Shown: positions 54,571 to 64,000 of the stretch, piece by piece
Position numbering within the stretch: position 1 is the stretch's first letter
Layout of the letters: each line of letters opens with the position of its first letter
Assembly: GCA_006384855.1 (NCBI GenBank)
Contig: VCJN01002444.1
Location: forward strand, 1-64,000
Length of the DNA stretch: 64,000 nt
Reading direction: 5' to 3'
From: Tetraselmis striata
Taxonomy: Eukaryota; Chlorophyta; Chlorodendrophyceae; Chlorodendrales; Chlorodendraceae
Notes under the pieces: generated by a model
What the model saw: only the letters and a program-made list of their open reading frames with translations
What the model was told of the DNA's origin: nothing
Databases searched by the model: none
Translations under genes and position numbers: made by a program

Positions 54571-54592
54571 GTCACATCTGAATCTCACAGTG
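54571..54592 (-). repeat. Right terminal inverted repeat of the CACTA-type element
   Basis: 22 bp ending TCTCACAGTG, the exact reverse complement of the left end; the flanking CAG duplicates the left flank. Confidence 0.9.
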
Positions 54593-54595
54593 CAG

Positions 54596-55540
54596 GCTGG
54601 TCATGCTCGCCCGCGCGCCGCTCGCCTCCGCAGCGCGCGCGCCTCGTCGCTGTAGCCGCCCGTCCAGGGTCAGACCGAGATAACCGCCAGCTGACTCCTC
54701 CCGCTGCGTGGCTGCGACTCCCGCAGGGCACTCCGGCTCTTGTCTCCTGGCCCCGGAGTCGCTGCCATGCCCAGCCTCTCCGCCCGCGAACGCCCGCCCC
54801 GGCTTCAAGTGCCGGGCTCCCGTCTCCTCGCGCTCGCCGCCCTCGCCCGTTCTCACGGGACGGCTGAGGGTTTCCCGGGTGTTCCGAACGGGTCGGCCGC
54901 AGGGCGCCGCCGAACACTCCGCTGTACTAGGCCGGGATTCGAGTGATTCACAGGTGGAACATATACGGGTGGCGGGTACGCCAGATCTTCTGCATGTCGG
55001 TCGCGGGTCGTACCGTATGAGCATACGATTTTATTTCGGACAGCCCTCGCGAGTAGGCTGCCCCCGTCAGAGTCGTACAGACCCCCTCCCCACCCGTAGG
55101 CGGATCTCGGAGAGGCCGACGCAAGGCCGAGGTCGTACATGAATTATTTTAGCAGCCCCCCGTACAAGGCTGCTGCACGGCGGCGCCAGCAGGCGCTACC
55201 ATGACTACGAGCAATATTTAAAACCCCCCCTAGGGCTCCCCGGTCTTCGCAGGATCCAAGGACCCACGACAACCGGCCACCCCGCTCAGCCCCCCGCCGC
55301 ACCCAGCCGGATACGGGTCTTAGGGGTTACCAGCGCCCACCATGTGGAGGTGGGGGTGGTGCCGCCGGGCCTGCCGCACCCAGGATCCTCCGCGCTTGGT
55401 GGGCCGCTGCCTAGCGGCGGGCGCCCAGCCGCGCAGGGGGTTCGTGTGGGTGGGTTTGGCGGTGTTACGGGGGTCGGACGGTGGCCAGTCGGTATGGTAG
55501 GTGGTAGGGGAGAGGTAGACTGGGGTAAGGCGTGGCGGTG
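54596..55540. other. Stretch right of the CACTA-type element
   Basis: GC-rich and Pro/Arg-coding in several frames; no recognised domain. Short palindromic GGTACCGGGTACC-type strings occur just inside the element end (54294-54330). Confidence 0.4.
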
Positions 55541-55543
55541 GAG

Positions 55544-56515
55544 TTAGAGCCTTTCGTCGTTGTCCATGGATTCGTTCCCAGTGTCGTCTTCCGCTTCTAC
55601 TTGGTCGGAGTATTCCTCGTCCTCAGAGGGGGGTTGGTCGTCTGCCATATGTTCGTCCTCCGCGGGGGGGTCCGGTGAGGGGGTGCGTGTGATGGGGTGC
55701 AGTGGGCCGCCCGCGCCCAAGGCCGCGATCCTGGCGGTGAGGCGGCGGTGCGTGCGGGGGGAGCGTCGGGCGAGTAAGGTGGCAGCCTCCGAGATGAGGT
55801 ATTTGCGGAGGTCGGCTTCGGGGGAGTTGTCTCGGCCTGGGAGGTCCACATGGGCTCGGGTACGGGCCGGGAGAGAAGACGTCGGTATGGGGTTTTTTGC
55901 TGATGAGGGTGATTGGCAAGCGGCCGGTGGGCGTTTGTGGGCCATTCGCTTTTGGCGAGGAGCGGCGCTACGGCCTCGGTGCGGCGGGTCGGCGTCATGA
56001 GGCTGTTTTGCCGCCGCGGGTGGGCGCTGTGGTTGGGCGGGGATGCGGGCCGTCGGGTCCGTGAGAGGGTAAGGCGGTGGCTCGGGGCTGTGTCGAGCGG
56101 TGGACTCGGAAGGCCGGGCCGTTAGTGTGGGGGAGCTGCGGCCCGCACTGTGGCTTCGACCGCGGCTGGTGATGTGGCGTTGGCCACCGCCGAGGCCGCG
56201 GCCCTGGCCTCGGCCGCCGAGAGGCGGCGGGCGGTGCTCGCCTTGGGTGCGCCTGTTGTGGGCACTGGGCAGAGGGCTTCGCTTTTTTTGCGGTGCGGCT
56301 TGAGGCGGTGTCGATCCAGCCCGTGATCTGTGCCATGGCCGCTCGGAAAAGAGGGCACGTTCGGTGTCTGTGATGTCTGGGCGGGTGAACGTTTGGAGGG
56401 TGCAGCCGCCGTGCGCGTCCATGGAGACGTCGAGGAAGCGGAGTCCGACTCCGCGGGTAGCGAGTGCGCCGAGGAGCCATGCCAGCCTGCGGGACGGTTG
56501 ACCACTCGCCGTCAT
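55544..56515 (-). CDS. Proline/arginine-rich protein, 323 aa, unidentified
   Basis: A single open minus-strand frame. The N-terminus is ordered (RRLAWLLGALATRGVGLRFL, DVSMDAHGGCTLQTF); the middle is a Pro/Arg/Ser-rich low-complexity stretch; near the C-terminus ADLRKYLISEAATLLARRSP and RRLTARIAALGAGG form helices before an acidic tail (EDEEYSDQVEAEDDTGNESM). No family recognised. The layout (short fold, long disordered linker, acidic end) is compatible with a mobile-element ORF1-like protein or a regulatory protein; I cannot choose. Confidence 0.35.
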   Translation of the reverse strand: MTASGQPSRRLAWLLGALATRGVGLRFLDVSMDAHGGCTLQTFTRPDITDTERALFSERPWHRSRAGSTPPQAAPQKKRSPLPSAHNRRTQGEHRPPPLGGRGQGRGLGGGQRHITSRGRSHSAGRSSPTLTARPSESTARHSPEPPPYPLTDPTARIPAQPQRPPAAAKQPHDADPPHRGRSAAPRQKRMAHKRPPAACQSPSSAKNPIPTSSLPARTRAHVDLPGRDNSPEADLRKYLISEAATLLARRSPRTHRRLTARIAALGAGGPLHPITRTPSPDPPAEDEHMADDQPPSEDEEYSDQVEAEDDTGNESMDNDERL

Positions 56516-56889
56516 AGGCGGGGGGGGGGGGGGGGCATACGGTAGGCGTTTGGGTTCTCGGGGTCATCTTCGATGGTGAGGTGTAGGCTGCGGGTCTGCG
56601 TCGCAAAGATCACAGCTAGTGGGAAGGTGACCGATATGGCGACCTTCTATATAACTAACTTTTGCTAGTTCCGAAACAAGGCATAAAGTGGCACCTTGTA
56701 CTCGACATGCGCTAATTCAACCTTTATTGCGCGGTCTAGTACAACATGCGGTTCGAGACACTCCAGCCAGCGCTCGAGATACCTAGCGACTAGTTGGGCG
56801 TTCTCGTTCGACCTCAAGGACGGCAACTGCTTTCCTTGGGGCTGAGATAGACGCCCGAGACTACTTCACGATCAACGTTAGTTCGCGGC

Positions 56890-57125
56890 ACCCTATGCCT
56901 CGTATGCGAGAAATCCCGCGTTCGATCTATGGTCGATGTAATTCGGCAATATCGGCCCGGCGTGTGCCGGGTTTATACCCGGTTGATGCATTAGCCCTAC
57001 TCGGGGTTCAAATGAGGCCATGGTCGAGTAAGGGCGATGCCAGACCTACGAATGCAGTTTGCGCAAGAGGTCAAGTGCTTTGGCGGCTTCGGCAGATGTG
57101 CCGGGGCGAACTATTTACTTTTTGG
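56890..57125 (+). mobile_element. tRNA-derived SINE, copy 3
   Basis: Contains the box B-like GCGTTCGATCT, TTCGGCAATATCGGCCCGGC, GTTGATGCATTAGCCCT, CAGACCTACGAATGCAGTTT and GGCGGCTTCGGCAGATG, ending in a TTTACTTTTTGG tail. It is diverged from the copy at 23235-23497 and its tRNA head is degraded. Confidence 0.75.
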
Positions 57126-57129
57126 AGTC

Positions 57130-58510
57130 TGGATACGAGTAGACGGGCGCTCGAACTGCTGACAACACGCGCGCGCACGAATATATATACCCTAATCCCT
57201 AAACCCGTAAGCTATATATATTTATAAGTATAAACGTTATATCTCCGGTATTTAAACGTTCAATATCATCAGGTACTTTTCGATGCTGTCGCCCAGCACG
57301 CGGTGTACATACATGCATGACGACTTGCTGCTGCTGGATGGACGACGACGATATTCACGCGCAGCAACATCCGGTAGCTTGGCATCCGCCACCAGCGACG
57401 CTTGCGCTGCATTTCGGTCATGTGCCCAAACAATTGACCCCCCTGAAGAGTATCGAGCCGGTAGTTCATACAGACTGTACCTCAGCTATCGACGGTGCGG
57501 ATAGACAGCAGATATACTCCGATTGTTGGACTGTCGTATCGTCTGGGGTGAACTGATCACAATAATCTGCCGCAACGGGTCAGGCAGAAACGACGAAAGC
57601 GCGGGGCTGCGAGCCTGTCTTTTTACACTCAACAGAGACGGCGCCGGCCCAGTTCATCCTTCCCGAGATGACGAGCCCAGTGGCTACCCTGCAACGTGGC
57701 GTGTGCGGAATGCCTGGCCATTCTGAGCTCATGAGAAGGCGTATCGATTGGTCGGCTGAAGCAGGTCGGACCCAAGTGCGACGAGGGTTTTTTCGGTGGA
57801 CGATGGGCTGCGCGACGAGGCCGACAAGCCGGCTGACGCCGGTATGTTCTCGCCTCGTAGTAAATTAGCACGCTAAAAATCAAACGATCGGGTGGATTAT
57901 CAGCGGTGGGGGTCGCTTTGTACAGCAACGGGCCCTCAAGTTGTCTTGGCCCCGCGCCACGCAGGAAGAGCGTCGTAGGTAGAGACGTCGCGCCTTTGCA
58001 GGGGCGAGGCAAGGGTATTCTGTCGGTAAATGGTAGTGTGACCACGAGGCCCCTGGCGCTTGTTCCGACGTTGTCGATTGGCGTCGCCGCGCCGATCCGG
58101 CGCCAGGCTGTCAACCGCGTTTTTAACATTGGATCGTCGTCTCCGGGTTCCGGCCCTCGCTCGTTCTGCAGTCTCGGTGATTAGACTGCGTGTAAGGGCT
58201 GGGTCCGTACTGCTGTGGCACGTAGCAAGGGTCGACGGGCATGTTGTTGCTTACCACGGTACTACGGCAGTACCAACCACGACACGAAACGATGCTTACC
58301 GCAACTCCCCCAGGCGCTCGCAGAGGGGCGACGACCGGGAAATCGAACATTTAGCGCCCATGCACGTAACATTCGGGGTGAAGGGGGAGGGGTCGCTGTA
58401 AGAGTATAAAAGCGCACCGCCGGCGGAAGCTGGTACCAAACCAGCCTTGAAATGCGACCCGTCGAGACAACCGCCCCCCCCCCCCCCCCCCCCCCCCGCG
58501 GCAAGCAGCA
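57130..58510. other. Stretch without a recognised gene
   Basis: Only short frames. A C run (about 58471-58497) lies some 390 bases before the UspA gene start as modelled. A first exon for that gene may lie at 58541-58724 (frame starting MPPSASAEYDYVVVVNAAQA) but I could not link it. Confidence 0.4.
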
Positions 58511-58885
58511 CTTTTTGTGGAACTTGTTGCCCAGCCCGCTATGCCACCCAGTGCATCGGCTGAATATGATTATGTTGTTGTTGTGAACGCTGCACAGGCT
58601 GCATTCATACCTGTAGCTAACACCAGGCCTACGCAAGCAAGCCTTCGGCATCTGAAGAGCAGCACCCCTGGTGCAGTGTCACCGGGCTGCGATCCAACAG
58701 CGGCAGAGAAAACATTCTTAAAGGTGTGTGCAGGCAGCCCCCATGAATATGACGGCAGCGCTGGCACAGTGGCTTTCCTACGCTGTCTCGCAATGCTAGC
58801 ATGAGCGTCTCGGATGCGGTGTCGTGAGGTCCCTCAGCACATTGTTGGTGTGGAGACATGGCACGCTGCCTGGCCTCAAAATCCG

Positions 58886-60923
58886 ATGACATTTACTTCA
58901 ATTGTGCAGTCAGACAAGCCTGGGCGGAGGATTGTACTAGCAGTGGATGACTGCGACCTGTCAGAGCAGGCCCTGAAATGGGTTCTGGACAACCTTGCGT
59001 GCCCGGAGGCTGATGAGATCTACCTTGTTCATGTTGTAGCTGGCCAGAGGTACTGCACTGTGCACGAAATTGATCAATATGATTGCTAGTAGCTTGGAAA
59101 TGACAACTCGCACACAATGCACACCGATACAACAACTGGAGGAGCCAGTTCAACATAGATAGACAGTAACGTATCTGCGGGAATCTCGCCATTGATGTGC
59201 TGAATCATTTCCGAAATGGCTTCGCAGGACTGAGGAGGCCATGTCGACAATCTGCTCCCATTCCTCAGGCAAGGCCTCTCAAATTGCCTGAGAACGGGTC
59301 ACTTATCTGAGAGGTTGGAATGCGACAGGGGCGATATAGAACGATTCGCCTAGCCATCAAGACTGCGGAAAGGGCGGGGTGAATTGGGAGGGGGGGGGGG
59401 GGGGGAGGGCACTCTGACCCTGTAGATCCACAAGTTAGTATAGTATGGAAGGCTGCCATTCACACGGAGCAAACTGATTGAAAGACATGTCTCGGGCCAC
59501 GGCAGACAACATAGCTGGCAGCGTCACTGGATCCGAAGAGGAGGATGTGGAGGTGCCACAACCCCCTACCGTGGAAGCATGCTTGTTCTGCCCATGCTGA
59601 AACTGCACCAGCAGCAACGTACTCAACAGCTTGATGCTTGGCCGCCTGCTCTGCATCAGGTGGTGCCGCTGCCAGCAGCGGCGCTGAAGGAGGCCTGGGC
59701 TGAGCAGGCCCACTCATATCTGAAGAGTCGCTTCATGGTGCATCTCGACAACTCTGGCTTCCGTTACGAGGTGTGACTGACACTGTTTGCATACATGGAG
59801 GCAATGCAAACCAGCCACCGGGTGCCGCGTCTGATCAGTTGGGGTACTCGTCGTAGGTTGAGCTCATAAAGGAGTACGCCCAGAAGTCGCCGGCCGCCAT
59901 TGGGCATTGCATCTGTGACGCCGCGGAGGGGCTCCGTGCCGACGTTGTGGTGGTTGCGCATGGCCCTGCGCGCAATGGCAAGAGCGATGAGTGCAAGTCA
60001 ACAGCCAACTTTGTGGCGCACTACTGCCACCGCCCTGTGGTCATGCTCAGCCAGCCTTGCCTCGACTCGTATCTAGCCCGGAGCAAGTCATCCCAAGACG
60101 GAAGCGCAGGAGGGTGGCAGGCCCAGATGCAGTGGACGTCTTCCCTGACTGTGAGGCGCCTGCATTCTCTCTGAATTGTGTATTCCATTGTATCGCTTGG
60201 GCAGCTGAACATCACACATTCACGCGGTGCCATGCGTTTTACAGAGAGCACGCTACCCTTCCGTGACAGAGCTCATGGGCTATGAGGCAAGCCGGGTCCT
60301 TCTGTTCGGCATTGACCATAGCCTCAAGGCATCATGGGCAGTCCACTGGGCGCTGGAGACCATGTACCGCCCCGGTGATGAGGTTCATTTGGTATATGTT
60401 GCTACGGAGCCGGGGAGTGAGGCTCCCAAGTAAGGCCTGCCTTTTGTCGCACTGGCATTGAGAACCACACATGGCGTCCTGGCATGGCGGTGGCTAATTC
60501 CTGATGGGAAAACACCAGGGAACTCCCGGATCTCGAGTCCAGCTTCAGGGACAATGGTGTCCCGGCGCACGTGCATAGTATTGCAGCCGACAGTAGGGTG
60601 AGGGCTGCCATACATAATTTCATGGATGTGCACACTGGGAGTCACAGGGATAGGCTGAAGATGGTTTTGACACTGGGACTGCCTTATGTACTCAGGTGTC
60701 TGGTGCCACGCACATGCGAGTCGGCGATGCACTCATCCGCCTGGGCAAGGAGCTTGACGCCCGCATGCTGTTCCTGGTGAACAACAGCCAGGACAACCTG
60801 GAAGACTTCCTACACAATTCCGTCACTGGCCGCTGCACCCAGCAGGGCTCGTGCGCCACGGTGGTACTTCATCCGCCATCTGAGAGGAGCATGTATGGCG
60901 TGGAGGCTTTGAACGCCCCATGA
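58886..60923 (+). CDS. Double universal-stress-protein (UspA) domain protein
   Basis: Domain 1 opens with GRRIVLAVDDCDLSEQALKW and EADEIYLVHVVAGQR (exon ending 59049), continues through AHSYLKSRFMVHLDNSGFRY (exon ending about 59771) and closes with VELIKEYAQKSPAAIGHCIC and LRADVVVVAHG. Domain 2 opens with SRVLLFGIDHSLKASWAVHW and GDEVHLVYVATEPGSEAPK, continues with ELPDLESSF and HVHSIAADSR, and ends THMRVGDALIRLGKELDARM before the TGA at 60921-60923. The start is a guess: the Met of MTFTSIVQSDKPG. Neither domain shows the usual G..G.........G(S/T) ATP loop at its end, so nucleotide binding is doubtful. One exon boundary near 59.5-59.7 kb is unresolved. Family role: stress signalling, largely undefined. 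A G run (59391-59405) lies in the first intron. Confidence 0.8.
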
Positions 60924-61257
60924 TGATTGCACAATGCCCCAATCTTTCCCGGCCTAATGATTGCCCCCAACTTGAGAAAAGGACAGCCCGTTGTAGTTAC
61001 GAACTGCACATGTATTTAGGGTAGATGCACTGTACATATGAGAATCGAAGCCTTACTCATGCCCATGAAGGCGTGTCAAAGGATGGCCCCTAGTAGACGG
61101 AAACTGCATGTGCCACTGGGTCAACTAGCAAGTGTAGACGAAAAACAGCTATGTGTGCACAGGAGTGCCGGAAACCTGTCGGGGAGTGCCGCTATGATTT
61201 CACTGTGGCAATGATCAAACAGCTGATCTGGCAAGAGGTATGAGAGCCAAGTGCATA

Positions 61258-61262
61258 TTACA
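61258..61262 (-). terminator. TGTAA poly(A) signal candidate of the HMG-box gene
   Basis: TGTAA on the minus strand 113 bases past the stop codon of the HMG-box gene. Confidence 0.4.
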
Positions 61263-61374
61263 AGTTGTTTCTCTAGCCGCTGAGGGGAAGTTTAATACAA
61301 GTATAAGTATGAAACGTCAGGGCACCGGAGACCTTGGCGACCTGACGTCGACGGCGCCGCTGAGCGGCAAGTAC

Positions 61375-63014
61375 CTACGAGTTGTACGTGGACATCTCCT
61401 TCTCGTACCTAACCTTGTCGGCGTCGGCCATTGCGCGGAACTTCTCCTTTTCCTTGTCTGTCATGGCCCTCCACTGCTCACCGAGCGCCTTGCCGACCTG
61501 CGCCACCGACAGACCGGGGTTGTCCGCCACAACCTTTCCGCGCTTCTCCTTGCAGAACATCATGTACATACCCTGCACGGAAGCATATCGGTTAGTACCC
61601 GCAAGGTGCCTGTCAACAGTGTCACTGACGATACAGCAGTCGCGGCGGCGGGCTCCAGGTCCACAGAAGCGATACATGGACGATAGCCGGCGGTGGGCGG
61701 GCAAGTTCCGGGGTACGTTCAGACGGGCGAGCGAGCTCATCGAGACGAACCTCTCGCTGACGGGCAGACCGAACAAGAGTGGCCAGGCCAGGCACAGATA
61801 AAACCACCAGCACTACGCTGAATGGGGGTTGAAATTCGTTGGGAGAAAGGCGAGGGGGGTGGTCGGGGGGAAAAGAAGACTGGTCGTGGTGTGGTGGAGA
61901 GTCGTTCACAACTCGACGGCTGCGTCAGCACCAAGCCAGCAACAACGCGCTACGGACGTGTGCTGCGTGCGTACTATTGCCGAAGCGAGGAGTCGCGGTG
62001 GGCGAGAGCTCGAGGCTGCGAAGAGGAGCGGCGCGGGCGGCGGGGCGGTGCGAGCGGAGCTGAGTGCGTACAACATCCGGTAATATGTCGTTCGCTTTTG
62101 GGCCGGGAGCGAAGCGGATGATGCCGCGGGGGAGTCGACTCGAGGCAGGCCTGCCAGCTGGTAAACAACGCGTGACGTGACAGGCCCGCCTGCCAGCACG
62201 TCGGCCGCGTCGGATATCTCACAAGCCGGCCGGGCGAAGGGGTGGGAGGGCGCCGTGACTGTGGGGGCTGCCGGCCGGCGCGGGCTATTTCGACCCTGTG
62301 TTAAGCGAAACACCGGGGCGGGCCCGGGCCTGGGCGCTGGGCCCGGCCCTACAGACAGGGGCGCCTGTGTTTGCCCAGTGGGGGAAACGCCCACACTGCG
62401 CGCGCTACGCCCACGGGGCGGGTTTGCCCACACTGTGGCCCCGCACTGTGTATGATGTACGGGTCAACCCGTAGCGGCTGGATGTGCTAGTCTCGACCGC
62501 AGAGCCTCGCCGAGCACTGGGCGAGCCATACAGTTGATGCAGACCGCGGCTTTGCGGTGGGATATTGTAGACATCGGGACGCGGGTCGAGCCGTGCTGCT
62601 TGCAGAGCAGTGGAGGAGAGCAGGCCACCGCATATCTCGCTTTCGTTTAAACAGAGGATACTTACTGCCGCGAGAACGGAGACGCAGGGTACCACCGATA
62701 GCACCGTAAGGTACTACGCGACGTACTGGAGCGAAATACGAGTTGCAGACCAGCAGAAGTGATGTAATCAGGCTGTGCCGAGACAGTGACTCGGGCGGTG
62801 GGAGAGTCGACGCCACAGGCACGGGTGTCCCAACGTCTGGAACTGCAGGCAAGTCAGACGCGGAGGCCGACGACACTCCGTGAGCTGGTTTTCGAAACAC
62901 AGCTGCTGCTAGGGCGGGGAGGGGCGAGCCGGCGCGCACCAAGGGCCTCTTGGGCGCGTTGGGGTCCTTCTTCGCGCGCTTCTTGCGGCCCCCATCCTCC
63001 TTGACCTTCGGCAT
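61375..63014 (-). CDS. Small HMG-box chromatin protein (Nhp6/HMGB type), 90 aa
   Basis: Exons 63014-62940 (MPKVKEDGGRKKRAKKDPNA then PKRPL) and 61572-61375 (GMYMMFCKEKRGKVVADNPG to the stop after STYNS), joined in phase across an intron of 1,367 bases (donor TTG/GTGCGC, acceptor GTGCAG/GGTATG). A short basic N-terminus precedes one HMG box with the expected DPNAPKRPL start, SVAQVGKALGEQWRAM and EKEKFRAMADADKVRYEKEM. Such proteins bend DNA without sequence preference and act with FACT and other chromatin factors. The length matches yeast Nhp6 and plant single-box HMGB proteins. It converges with the UspA gene. Confidence 0.93.
61573..62939. other. Intron of the HMG-box gene, no embedded gene seen
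   Basis: GC-rich with purine-rich segments on the plus strand (61850-61900). Arg-rich frames occur on both strands but none has a recognisable domain. The intron is over six times the length of the coding sequence around it. Confidence 0.6.
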
Positions 63015-63464
63015 GTTGGCGGCGTGAGGCTGTAGGGCTTTTGACGATCAGCTGCGGTTCGTGGTGGTAGCAGAAGGTGCTCGTTGAGGGTGTGGTGGGA
63101 CTGATAACGGGCTGGTTTCACGGAGACGGATGTCAACTTCTTCGCTGCTGTAGTGCGTTGGGCGGGCGAGTGCCGGTCAGCAGACTGGCCATGGGCACAT
63201 GTGGGTGAGTGACACAGATACATCCCGCCAAATAAACGTAATAACCACGATATATTTGTTACAACAAATCACATGATGATAAGGATGAAACGGATGATGA
63301 CGCCCCGCGCAGGCGTTTGTACCCAGGTACTCGTGTCATTCAGCTGCGTCCACCCCATCGTCATCAAAATCGAGAGCTCGTCGCGCCGCAGAGCGCACAT
63401 GCATAAATATAGCGACTACTGTACCCGTACAAATCGTTATGGTCGCCACATTAATAAGTATACT

Positions 63465-63690
63465 TACTGTAGCAATATCCGCCCGGCGTGTCCCGGGGCG
63501 GGTATGTGCATTAGCCCTTCGGGGTTCGAATGAGGCAATATTTATTACATAAATAAGGGTTTCCACAAAAGCGCACTACAAACAGAACCAGCAGCAACTA
63601 TGAAATGGGGCAATGGTCTACGGGCAATGCCAGACCTACGACTGCAGTTGGCGCACGAGGTCAAGTGCTGGCACATGGGGCGGCTTATGT
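63465..63690 (+). mobile_element. tRNA-derived SINE, copy 4, interrupted
   Basis: GCAATATCCGCCCGGCGTGT, TGCATTAGCCCTTCGGGGTT and GAATGAGGCAAT (to 63541), then about 70 bp of unrelated AT-rich sequence, then GGGGCAATGGTCTACGGGCA and CCAGACCTACGACTGCAGTT. The repeated GAGGCAAT/GGGGCAAT on either side of the extra DNA suggests a later insertion with a short duplication. Confidence 0.7.
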
Positions 63691-64000
63691 ATTGATGATT
63701 TGGTACTGGACTACTGGTACCGGTGATGATAATAGTTCCATCAGTACTGTTTCTGTCGCTGTGACTCATCAGCAGGTAGGCTGTAGTAATGAGTAATGAC
63801 CAGCGATGATCGTACGTACTGTATGTAATCCTTAGTACCGCAGCGAGTAGAACTGTGAGGATATATCCTATACCCTCACTAACCCTAATCAACCATAGCA
63901 CACATTAAGGCGCGTAGCGCGCGCGCCACTTGTAGTGGCTGCGCCTGCGCCCTGTCGTCCGCACTGCGCCCGCTGATATATCAGCGCGGCGCCCTGCCGG
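63691..64000. other. Right edge, no recognised feature
   Basis: No ORF or repeat recognised. The last 100 bases are GC-rich with short palindromes (GCGCGTAGCGCGCGCGCC). Confidence 0.4.

Larger units (their letters stand above)
46047..54592 (+). mobile_element. 8.5-kb CACTA/EnSpm-type DNA transposon (CACTG ends, CAG target duplication)
   Basis: The left end starts CACTGTGAGATTCAGATGTG (22 bp perfect match in all) at 46047; the right end is its exact reverse complement, ending at 54592. Immediately outside are CAG (46044-46046) and CAG (54593-54595), a 3-bp duplication. Just inside, both ends share GGTGACGAA. CACT(A/G) ends with a 3-bp target duplication define the EnSpm/CACTA superfamily. Inside are a plus-strand gene with a 30-bp minisatellite, a minus-strand cysteine-rich protein, a G-tract-flanking duplication, three satellite units with inverted arms and a Lys-rich ORF. 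I could not find a Transposase_21-type catalytic domain, so it may be non-autonomous or encode a very diverged enzyme. The matching ends suggest recent activity. Confidence 0.85.

Noticed and set aside
46047-54592. KDZ or hAT superfamily assignment for the 8.5-kb element
   Set aside because: Those make 8-bp target duplications; here the matching flank is exactly 3 bp and the ends are CACTG, as in CACTA/EnSpm.
57185-57210. Telomere-like string CCCTAATCCCTAAACCC
   Set aside because: Only two to three imperfect units, internal and not in an array.

Overview
The window is nuclear DNA of a green alga, most likely a core chlorophyte close to Chlamydomonadales. The evidence is a two-exon psbQ gene (lumenal 16-17 kDa protein of photosystem II), intron-rich and GC-rich genes, TGTAA-type poly(A) signals just past several stop codons, and a plant/algal set of regulators. 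TAA and TGA end well-supported genes, so the standard code is in use. No operons, CRISPR arrays or prokaryotic signals are present.

Layout. 1-11.6 kb (minus): one very large gene whose spliced frame joins an AsnB-type asparagine synthetase, an arylamine N-acetyltransferase (NAT) fold and a family-2 glycosyltransferase; its 3' end runs off the left edge. 12.9-15 kb (plus, divergent from it): an M20 metallopeptidase. 17.2-22.9 kb (minus): a USP30-like, membrane-anchored ubiquitin protease. 23.2-33.1 kb: repeat-rich DNA with a tRNA-derived SINE, an LTR-element fossil with a third, inverted LTR, unidentified transposon-like ORFs and coding tandem repeats. 33.3-38.7 kb (plus): F-box/kelch protein. 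40.3-41.5 kb (plus): psbQ. 41.8-43.6 kb (minus): membrane-anchored YbaK/ProX-like protein. 46.05-54.59 kb: an 8.5-kb CACTA-type DNA transposon with matching terminal inverted repeats and a 3-bp target duplication, packed with minisatellite, satellite and unidentified genes. 55-58.5 kb: a proline-rich ORF and a second SINE. 58.9-60.9 kb (plus): double UspA-domain protein. 61.4-63.0 kb (minus): small HMG-box protein. The right end holds another SINE copy.

How it fits together. The host genes are mostly unrelated housekeeping or regulatory genes (photosynthesis, ubiquitin, chromatin, stress). The exception is the left end, where a hybrid enzyme (amide ligase, acyl transfer, glycosyl transfer) lies divergent from a peptidase; this could be a small biosynthetic locus, but the product is unknown. 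For the fusion gene, kelch, psbQ, YbaK-like and HMG-box genes I rebuilt splice junctions by hand, and codon phase is consistent across every junction. The fusion gene still carries one in-frame TAG and one apparent single-base excess; the peptidase carries two apparent single-base excesses. At least two of the three excesses sit in G runs, so assembly error is a live explanation.

Two recurring themes are unusual: homopolymer C runs immediately after many 5' splice sites, and a high share of GC-AG introns.
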